Source: Spirochaetota bacterium | GTDB taxonomy: Bacteria > Spirochaetota > UBA4802 > JAFGJZ01 | Direction of reading: 5' to 3' | NCBI GenBank assembly: GCA_023396665.1 | Contig: JAEWVL010000133.1 | Span: forward strand, 1-32,558 | DNA length: 32,558 nucleotides | Shown: positions 15,946 to 22,023 of the stretch, one piece after another | How positions within the stretch are numbered: the stretch's first letter is position 1 | Layout: every line of letters starts with the position of its first letter | Notes under the pieces: model-generated | The model's database searches: none | Seen by the model: the letters and a program-made list of their open reading frames with translations, nothing else | Told to the model about the DNA's origin: nothing | Made by a program: the position numbers and the translations under genes

Positions 15946-16845
15946 ATGTTTAAAAAACGGAATAATGGTACAAGCGTTTCGCCTTGCGAACGAAAGGGGG
16001 GGGATACGGCGAAGTGCAAGGCTCATGCTGATTGTGCGATGATACTCCTCGGTTTACTATTGCTGTCTCTGCCGTCATTCGCGTATGCCGGCACGAAAGC
16101 GACGATGGCCAGCTGGCAGTATTCAGCGGGAGAAGTGATGGCGAAAACCTCAGGCCCTGTCGCAAAATGGAGATTTACCGGAGGCATTACGGGAGTCGTG
16201 ATGCCGGCCTACGAAGGAAGTGATAAGATGGAAATCGCTCCCGGAGCCTTTTTTGATCTTCGTTACCGTGATATCGCCTTTCTTTCTTCAGGCGAGGGTA
16301 TCGGTATCAATCTTCTCAGGGGAGACACTTACAGAGCCGGAGTAGCGATGAATTATGATCCCGGCAGAGATGAGGACTCCGATTCTCACATCGACAACAT
16401 GGGGGATATTGCCTTCGCGCCGGAAGCGAATGCTTTCGCTCAGATCTACGTCATGCCGCTGGCTCTGACGCTGGATGTAAAAAGAACGATCGGAGGAATA
16501 GACGGCTGGTCGGGAAATCTGGGCGCATATATGCCTCTGTCCTTTGGCAGAAAGTTTCTGCTCTTTGCCGGTCCGTCACTGTCTGTAGCGGATCAAAACT
16601 ATATGAACAGAGGATTCGGCGTCACCGAGTCACAGTCCGCCGATTCGGGATTAACAGAATATGACGCAAACGCGGGCATTAAAAATGTGAATTTCGGGAT
16701 AACAGCCATATTCTTTCTTACGGAGCGCTGGTTTATCAGTGCGGAAATAGCCTATGAAAGACTGCTTTTCGATGCGGCAGACAGCCCGCTCACACAGAAT
16801 AAGAATCAGCTTGCGGGGGATATCAGTATAGCTGTTTGTCTGTGA
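15946..16845 (+). CDS. MipA/OmpV family outer-membrane protein
   Basis: Two ATGs compete (15940 and 15946); the second is chosen because GGAG at 15936-15939 is 6 bases upstream of it and directly abuts the first. The product (299 residues) has a long n-region with four Cys, a hydrophobic signal core (MILLGLLLLSLPSF) and a cleavage site after AYA. The mature part fits the MipA/OmpV barrel family: ITGVVMPAYEGSD, IAPGAFFDLRYRD, FLSSGEGIGINLLRG, LGAYMPLSFGRKF and FFLTERWFISAEIAYERLL. Members are channel- or scaffold-type barrels. Divergent pairing with the rhamnosidase gene suggests uptake of the enzyme's products, which is inference. Confidence 0.85.
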   Translation: MFKKRNNGTSVSPCERKGGDTAKCKAHADCAMILLGLLLLSLPSFAYAGTKATMASWQYSAGEVMAKTSGPVAKWRFTGGITGVVMPAYEGSDKMEIAPGAFFDLRYRDIAFLSSGEGIGINLLRGDTYRAGVAMNYDPGRDEDSDSHIDNMGDIAFAPEANAFAQIYVMPLALTLDVKRTIGGIDGWSGNLGAYMPLSFGRKFLLFAGPSLSVADQNYMNRGFGVTESQSADSGLTEYDANAGIKNVNFGITAIFFLTERWFISAEIAYERLLFDAADSPLTQNKNQLAGDISIAVCL

Positions 16846-16971
16846 TTTCACATGTGTATTGAGCGATTGTCAGCACTGTGCGTTTGGCCGACTCAGGATA
16901 GTGGTTTGTGCGTTAAAAAGGCAAAAAAATCATTCAATCCTATACGATAGCTGTATTTCCGGACAGTGTTA

Positions 16972-16980
16972 TGTTATAAT
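16972..16980 (+). promoter_or_regulatory. Extended -10 promoter element before GH30 gene
   Basis: TGTTATAAT (TG at 16972-16973, TATAAT at 16975-16980) is a consensus extended -10 located 37 bases before the GH30 start. The -35 position (TGTATT) is weak, as is common with extended -10 promoters. Confidence 0.55.
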
Positions 16981-17017
16981 TTCTCCTGTATCTGAGGAAT
17001 AGTCAAAAGGAGATTTC

Positions 17018-18445
17018 ATGAAACGGTTGATAGCAACTCTTGCTTCGTTACTATTTGCTGCCGCCTGTTCGGAAACAGGAGCAGAAGCGGGAAGCACAAT
17101 TGCGGAAAAAAATGTAACATTCATAATTACAAGCGGTGATACAATTCGTGCCGAGAAAAACAATCTCGTAAAATCACCCGCATCGGCGAAAGCTGATTTC
17201 AGCGTCGATACAACGGCAGTGAAACACGCAATTACGGGGTTCGGAGCTTCGTTCAACGAACAGGGCTGGGCTGCGCTCGGAGTACTCGACGAGAACAGCA
17301 GGCAAAAGGTTCTTGCCTCGATATTCGGCGCGGGTGAAGCGAACCTCTCGTACGGAAGAATTCCCGTAGGTGCCAGTGATTATGCGCTCGAGCGCTATAC
17401 GCTCGCACCCGTCAAAGACGATTTCGAAATGGCGCATTTCACGATCGAGCGCGATCAGAAATATCTGATCCCCTATATCAAGGCGGCACAGGCGATCCGC
17501 CCCGACATCAAGCTCTGGGCCTCTGCGTGGAGCCCTCCTGTCTGGATGAAAGATAACAACGAATACGAGGGGGGAAACTTTATCGATGATCCGAGGTACT
17601 ATAAGGCCTACGCGCTCTATCTCGCGAGCTTCGCCGAAGAGTACGCAAAGCTGGGCATGAACATCACGTCTATCGCCGTACAGAATGAACCGACGGTTGT
17701 GACCGGTTACCCGAACGGGGGCTGGAAGCCGGAACAGTACCGCACCTTCATAAAAGATTTTATGGGCCCGCTTTTCACCGGGCGCAAGCTTTCCACCAAG
17801 ATCATGCTCGGAACATTCAATGATCCGCAATATGAAACCTTCGCAAAAACCGTTCTCGACGATGCGGAGGCAAAAAAATATGTCGGCATCATCGGGCTGC
17901 AGTGGGACGGCGATCAGCAGATTGCAGCCATTTTGAAAAATCATCCCGGAATTCCCATCATGCAGACCGAGACTGACTGCGGCAACTGGCACTGGAAGCC
18001 CGGTTTTATTCCCGACAAAGCCCCGAATGATTTCAAATATGCCGCCTACACATGGACCCGCATGAAAAGTTACCTTTCCGCCGGGGCAGAAAGCTATATG
18101 CTCTGGAATATTGTACTGGATCAGGATGGAAAGAACATCGATAAGATCAGGCGCTGGCCGCAGAACAGCGGCATAGTCATCAATACGAATACCAAAGCGA
18201 TTACCTATACGCCGATGTTCAGGGCATTCGAACATTTCAGCCGCTATATACCGGCTGGATCAAGATATGCCGTCACAAAGGGCCCGTATGCTGCAGCGCT
18301 CGCCTTTGTCACTCCCGACGGCAGCATTGTCGTGGAACTGATGAACGCCGCTTCGAAAAAGCGGACTGTCACCGGCAGTATAGACGGAAAACTTTATTCG
18401 GTGGAGATGCCTCCCGAAAGCTTTGCGACGCTTATTGTGAAATGA
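17018..18445 (+). CDS. GH30 family glycoside hydrolase, lipoprotein
   Basis: A 475-residue protein with a clear lipoprotein signal (MKRLIATLASLLFAAAC, Cys17). The barrel has GH30 features: ITGFGASFNEQGW, YGRIPVGASDY, LWASAWSPPVWMK, acid/base Glu224 in AVQNEP and nucleophile Glu318 in MQTETDCGNW, then YMLWNIVLDQ. A C-terminal beta-sandwich (~405-475) packs against the barrel as in this family. GH30 members act as glucosylceramidases, beta-1,6-glucanases or xylanases; I cannot choose among them. AAAAGGAG precedes the ATG. Its own promoter and the absence of a full TetR-type dyad in the upstream gap suggest it is controlled separately from the rhamnosidase region, although a single half-site TATTGAGC is present at 16857-16864. 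Confidence 0.9.
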   Translation: MKRLIATLASLLFAAACSETGAEAGSTIAEKNVTFIITSGDTIRAEKNNLVKSPASAKADFSVDTTAVKHAITGFGASFNEQGWAALGVLDENSRQKVLASIFGAGEANLSYGRIPVGASDYALERYTLAPVKDDFEMAHFTIERDQKYLIPYIKAAQAIRPDIKLWASAWSPPVWMKDNNEYEGGNFIDDPRYYKAYALYLASFAEEYAKLGMNITSIAVQNEPTVVTGYPNGGWKPEQYRTFIKDFMGPLFTGRKLSTKIMLGTFNDPQYETFAKTVLDDAEAKKYVGIIGLQWDGDQQIAAILKNHPGIPIMQTETDCGNWHWKPGFIPDKAPNDFKYAAYTWTRMKSYLSAGAESYMLWNIVLDQDGKNIDKIRRWPQNSGIVINTNTKAITYTPMFRAFEHFSRYIPAGSRYAVTKGPYAAALAFVTPDGSIVVELMNAASKKRTVTGSIDGKLYSVEMPPESFATLIVK

Positions 18446-18465
18446 TTGAGACATGAATTGATTTT

Positions 18466-18502
18466 CCGGCAATGCGGACAAAACACAATTTCGCATTGCC
18501 GG
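18466..18502 (+). terminator. Hairpin after GH30 gene
   Basis: CCGGCAATGCG (18466-18476) and CGCATTGCCGG (18492-18502) are exact 11-bp inverted copies with a 15-base loop, 20 bases after the stop. It lacks a downstream T-run, so it may be a weak or Rho-assisted terminator. Confidence 0.5.
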
Positions 18503-18613
18503 TCCGTCGTGATATCCGGGATATTTTTCTTGTAATTTTTCGGGGTAGATCTGCGTAGAGTCTAATCAAAGAAAATTCCTTACTAAATTACTGAAAAAAT
18601 GCCGGAGACATGT

Positions 18614-18758
18614 ATGGAGCCTCTTTCTGTTCTGAAACAGCAATATGAAGACTTGATCGCGAAAGGCCTCAACCTTAACATCGAAAGGGGACAGCCAGCC
18701 GACGAGAACTTCGATATTGCCAACCCCATGCTCACCATTGTTGATGAAGACGATTCGC
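18614..18758 (+). pseudogene. Truncated aminotransferase gene (N-terminal remnant)
   Basis: An ATG at 18614 with GGAG 6 bases upstream opens a frame encoding MEPLSVLKQQYEDLIAKG followed by LNLNIERGQPADENFDIAN and PMLTIVDEDD. This matches the start of the class I/II aminotransferase family represented by PF12897 (pattern LKxQYExLKxKGLxLxLTRGQP), whose members exceed 400 residues. After about 48 codons the similarity stops and the frame runs into the reverse complement of the cysK 3' end, whose stop codon is at 18759-18761. The rest of the enzyme is missing. The likeliest history is a deletion joining a 5' aminotransferase fragment to the convergent cysK gene. The ribosome-binding site survives, so a short nonsense-tailed peptide may still be made. 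Confidence 0.65.
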
Positions 18759-19682
18759 TTACTCTTCAAACAGCCAGGTGGAAAGGTAGCGCTCGCCTGA
18801 ATCGGGCAAAAGCGCAACAATGGTCTTTCCGCTTGTTTCGGGGCGTTTCGCCACTTCAAGAGCCGCCCACAAAGCCGCGCCGCTTGATATGCCCACGAGA
18901 ATTCCCTCTTTCGCCGCAAGTTCCCGCGCTGCCGCACCTGCATCGCTGTGTGTGACCTGAATTATCTCATCTATGACATCCGTATTGAGTACGGCGGGAA
19001 CAAAGCCCGCGCCTATGCCCTGAATCTTGTGCGGTCCGGGATTTCCCCCCGAAAGAACCGGCGAATCGACCGGTTCAACGGCAATGACCCTGATTTCCGG
19101 TTTTTTCTTTTTCAGCGCTTCACCGACACCGGTGATGGTGCCGCCGGTGCCGACGCCGCTGATAAATATATCTATGGCGCCGTCGGTATCGCGCCAGATC
19201 TCTTCGGCGGTCGTTCTGCGGTGCATCCCGGGGTTGGCGGGGTTATCAAACTGTCCGGGAATATAGCTGTTCGGAATCTCTGCGGCGAGCTCATCGGCTC
19301 TGGCAATGGCGCCTTTCATCCCTTTGGCGCCTTCTGTCAGAACCAGTTCCGCACCGAGAATCTTCAGCAGCTGACGACGTTCAAGGCTCATCGTGTCGGG
19401 CATGGTCAGAATCAGCCGGTATCCCTTCGCAGCCGAGATAAAAGATAGCGCGATGCCGGTATTGCCGCTGGTCGGTTCAATGATTGTCGTATCTTTGTTT
19501 ATCAGGCCTTTTTTTTCGGCATCTTCGATGAGTGCCATTCCGACGCGGTCCTTCACGCTTGAAAGAGGGTTAAAGGATTCGAGCTTCACCAGCAGCGTCG
19601 CGTTCGATTGGTTAAAACGTTTGATCTTTACAAGCGGAGTATTGCCGATTGTTTCTGTGATGCTGTTGAATATTCGTGACAT
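18759..19682 (-). CDS. cysK: Cysteine synthase (O-acetylserine sulfhydrylase)
   Basis: This 307-residue PLP enzyme converts O-acetylserine and sulfide to cysteine. Visible signatures are the PLP lysine Lys44 in SSVKDRVG, the substrate loop EPTSGNTGIAL (~69-79), the phosphate-binding GVGTGGTITGVG and the C-terminal ISSGAALWAAL and DSGERYLST. Length and motifs match CysK rather than cystathionine beta-synthase. GGGAGG four bases before the ATG supports the start. The gene runs towards an aminotransferase fragment and is divergent from metY. Its promoter overlaps a palindrome that could bind the Rrf2 regulator encoded nearby. Confidence 0.95.
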   Translation of the reverse strand: MSRIFNSITETIGNTPLVKIKRFNQSNATLLVKLESFNPLSSVKDRVGMALIEDAEKKGLINKDTTIIEPTSGNTGIALSFISAAKGYRLILTMPDTMSLERRQLLKILGAELVLTEGAKGMKGAIARADELAAEIPNSYIPGQFDNPANPGMHRRTTAEEIWRDTDGAIDIFISGVGTGGTITGVGEALKKKKPEIRVIAVEPVDSPVLSGGNPGPHKIQGIGAGFVPAVLNTDVIDEIIQVTHSDAGAAARELAAKEGILVGISSGAALWAALEVAKRPETSGKTIVALLPDSGERYLSTWLFEE

Positions 19683-19752
19683 AAAGCCTCCCGTGCCGCT
19701 GTGTACCTGTAATTGTATGGAAATACTTGTAAATCCGGTAAATCAATATAAT

Positions 19753-19787
19753 TACTATCATAATAGTAGAGAATAAAGGATTGTCAA
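19753..19787 (-). promoter_or_regulatory. cysK promoter with overlapping dyad operator
   Basis: Minus-strand TTGACA (19787-19782) is followed after 16 bases by TATTAT as -10. The exact palindrome TACTAT-N4-ATAGTA (19753-19768) covers the -10 box, so a bound protein would repress. The Rrf2-type regulator at 21463 is the obvious candidate. The 8-mer TACTATTA also occurs just upstream of the metY -35. Confidence 0.6.
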
Positions 19788-19791
19788 CAAC

Positions 19792-19916
19792 TATAGCATT
19801 TCACGAATGAAAAAAAGAAACGGAACTGCGCAGGAATAAATTTTCTACATGATTTACTACCAAATTCAAGATATTCCGTAGAGCAGTTCGGTTTCTTCTA
19901 ATCGTGAAATGCTATA
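19792..19916. mobile_element. MITE-like element (125 bp) with TA target duplication
   Basis: The ends are exact 15-base inverted copies, TATAGCATTTCACGA (19792-19806) and TCGTGAAATGCTATA (19902-19916). Inside, AAGAAACGGAACTGC (19815-19829) and GCAGTTCGGTTTCTT (19883-19897) pair with one mismatch, so each terminal repeat is about 35 bases with a small indel. TA at both ends fits target duplication by IS630/Tc1-type (or some IS5-type) transposases. It has no reading frame and depends on a transposase elsewhere. It lies 4 bases upstream of the cysK -35 box. Confidence 0.75.
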
Positions 19917-20012
19917 AGCGTAAATCAGCGGCGTCGGCGCGCTTAATTTTTACCATTTTAGATTATTCCGGGTGTTTCAATGATTTATTTACTATTAAAA
20001 CGATAATATTAC

Positions 20013-20041
20013 TTGACATTAAATTGTCCCGCTTCTTATAT
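20013..20041 (+). promoter_or_regulatory. Predicted metY promoter
   Basis: Consensus -35 TTGACA (20013-20018) with a 17-base spacer to TTATAT (20036-20041). The leader would be about 70 bases and shows no recognised riboswitch. TACTATTA upstream resembles half of the dyad in the cysK promoter. Confidence 0.65.
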
Positions 20042-20118
20042 ACCGGATATACGCTGGCATGAAAAGGATCGATAGACCTTTATAGCAGGCGACTGTCAGA
20101 GTATAAAGGAGCACTGCC

Positions 20119-21417
20119 ATGTCAGAAAAAAAATACGGATTCAACACACTCTCTCTGCATGCCGGACAGGTTCCTGATCCGGCTACCGGAGCACGCGGCC
20201 TTGCGGTCTATCGCACTTCCTCGTTTGTATTCAACAGCACGCAGCATGCGGCAGATCTTTTCGCGCTCAGGGAACCCGGCAACATTTACTCGCGGCTCGG
20301 ACACCCGACAAACGATGTGCTCGAACAGCGTGTGAGCGCACTCGAGGGCGGGGCGGCCTCTGTCGCCGTCGCATCGGGCACCAGCGCGATACACTATACC
20401 ATTATCACCATCGCCGCCCATGGTGATGAAATCGTTTCAGCGAACAATCTTTACGGCGGAACCTATACCATGTTCGATTCGATACTGCCGCAGTTCGGTA
20501 TCAGCACGAAATTCGTCGATCCGAAAGATCCGCAGAATTTCGAGAAGGCGATCACCCCGAAAACGAAACTTCTGTATCTTGAGGCGATCGGCAACCCGGT
20601 GCTTGATTTCGTCGATGTGAAGGCGATCGCCGATATTGCGCATAAGCACGGCCTGCCGCTTGTCGTCGATTCGACCTTCACCACACCCTATCTTTTCAGG
20701 GCGATCGAGCATGGCGCCGATATCGTCGTCAATTCGCTGACCAAGTGGCTCGGCGGCCACGGCGCGGCGATCGGCGGCATAGTTACCGATTCGGGCAGGT
20801 TCAACTGGAAGAGTGAAAAATTTCCCCTGTTCGATCGGCCCGATTCAAATTATCACGGTCTTCGATGGGCGCATGATCTGCCCGAACCGCTGGCTCCCAT
20901 TGCTTTCGCGCTGCGTTTCCGCACGGTACCCTTGCGAAATCTCGGTGCATGTCTTTCTCCCGACAACGCATGGATTTTTCTGCAGGGCATCGAGACGCTC
21001 GCCCTGCGTGTCGCGCGGCATTGCGAGAACGCGCAGAAGGTCGCCGAGTATCTCAAAAATGATTCCCGGGTTTCATGGGTGCGCTACCCGGGGCTTCCGG
21101 GTGATCCCTCGCATGAGCTTGCGAAGAAGTATCTGAAAAAAGGTTTCGGCGGTATGGTGGTTTTCGGCATCAGGGGGGGATACCAAGCCGCGGTGAAATT
21201 CATCGATGCTGTGAAGCTCTTCTCTCATCTGGCCAATGTCGGTGATGCGAAAAGTCTGGTGCTGCATCCCGCGTCGACCTCCCACTCGCAGCTCAGCGAG
21301 GAGCAGCAGCTTTCGGGCGGTCTCAGTCCCGATCTGATTCGTCTTTCGATAGGTCTTGAGGATATCGAAGATATCATCGATGCGCTCGACGCGGCGCTCA
21401 CCATTTCACAGAAATAG
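20119..21417 (+). CDS. metY: O-acetylhomoserine sulfhydrylase
   Basis: A 432-residue Cys/Met-metabolism PLP enzyme that makes homocysteine from O-acetylhomoserine and sulfide. Evidence: FNTLSLHAGQVPDPATGARGLAVYRTSSFVF, SRLGHPTNDVLEQRVSALEGG, VASGTSAIHY and the PLP lysine Lys209 in VVNSLTKWLGGHG, followed by IGGIV. Length (~430) and the long central insert (HDLPEPLAPIAFALRFRTVPLRNLGACLSP) distinguish MetY from ~380-residue MetB/MetZ. AAAGGAG 7 bases upstream supports the start. Forty-five bases separate it from the Rrf2 gene, so the two are likely co-transcribed. Confidence 0.93.
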   Translation: MSEKKYGFNTLSLHAGQVPDPATGARGLAVYRTSSFVFNSTQHAADLFALREPGNIYSRLGHPTNDVLEQRVSALEGGAASVAVASGTSAIHYTIITIAAHGDEIVSANNLYGGTYTMFDSILPQFGISTKFVDPKDPQNFEKAITPKTKLLYLEAIGNPVLDFVDVKAIADIAHKHGLPLVVDSTFTTPYLFRAIEHGADIVVNSLTKWLGGHGAAIGGIVTDSGRFNWKSEKFPLFDRPDSNYHGLRWAHDLPEPLAPIAFALRFRTVPLRNLGACLSPDNAWIFLQGIETLALRVARHCENAQKVAEYLKNDSRVSWVRYPGLPGDPSHELAKKYLKKGFGGMVVFGIRGGYQAAVKFIDAVKLFSHLANVGDAKSLVLHPASTSHSQLSEEQQLSGGLSPDLIRLSIGLEDIEDIIDALDAALTISQK

Positions 21418-21462
21418 GTTTTAAGTGATTACTTTGTTCAATTCCGTACAATCCGGAGGAAT

Positions 21463-21909
21463 ATGAAATTATCCACGCGTTCGCGTTACGGTCTGCGGCT
21501 GCTCGTTGATCTTGCGATGAAACAGAATGAGGGACCGGTGCAGCTTTCATCAGTCGCGAGAACTGAAAATATTTCTGAAAAATATCTCGGGCAGCTTGTC
21601 ATACAACTGAAAACCGCCGGTCTTATACGCTCCGAACGCGGTAAAAACGGGGGCTATTATCTTGCCCGTAAACCAAAAGAGATGAATCTGCGCGAGATTG
21701 TCGAGAAGCTCGAAGGTGATCTGTGCATCGTGGAATGTGTCGGGAATCCGCAAGACTGCGAGCGCATCGCCTTCTGCGTTACCCGCGATGTCTGGAAAGA
21801 CATCGCCGATCTTATCGCAAAAAAACTCGAGAAGATCAGCCTGCAGGATCTTGTCGACAGAATTCACAAGTCGGGAAATGCCAATCATTACGACAGTTTG
21901 CGGTTTTGA
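21463..21909 (+). CDS. Rrf2-family transcriptional regulator with IscR-like cysteines
   Basis: A 148-residue winged-helix protein with the Rrf2 N-terminus (MKLSTRSRYGLRLLVDLA) and recognition region NISEKYLGQLVIQLKTAGLI followed by the wing RGKNGGYYLARKP. Cys88, Cys92, Cys99 and Cys105 lie in the loop where IscR holds its Fe-S cluster (Cys92/98/104), so cluster sensing is plausible; CymR-type cysteine regulators lack these. Position directly behind metY and beside cysK and a sulfate-type transporter suggests that it controls sulfur assimilation. GGAGG just before the ATG is a good but closely spaced ribosome-binding site. Confidence 0.9.
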   Translation: MKLSTRSRYGLRLLVDLAMKQNEGPVQLSSVARTENISEKYLGQLVIQLKTAGLIRSERGKNGGYYLARKPKEMNLREIVEKLEGDLCIVECVGNPQDCERIAFCVTRDVWKDIADLIAKKLEKISLQDLVDRIHKSGNANHYDSLRF

Positions 21910-21957
21910 TTGCCGGGTATAGAAACCGCATCTGTTGGCGTATCAGTTCAAAGAGGC

Positions 21958-21978
21958 GGGGGGATACGTATCCGCCCC
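21958..21978. terminator. Hairpin between convergent rrf2 and SulP genes
   Basis: A perfect 12-bp palindrome GGATACGTATCC (21962-21973) is flanked by GGGG and GCCCC that extend the stem with a single bulge. It lies between two genes that end towards each other. There is no strong T-run, so it probably acts as a weak bidirectional terminator. Confidence 0.5.
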
Positions 21979-22023
21979 TTCCTGGTGTGATATGCGATCA
22001 ATCCCTGGAAGGGGTGAGCTTCT

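Noticed and set aside
17174..18235. 353-codon open frame on the minus strand
   Set aside because: It lies fully opposite the GH30 gene, whose catalytic motifs are clear; a shadow frame.
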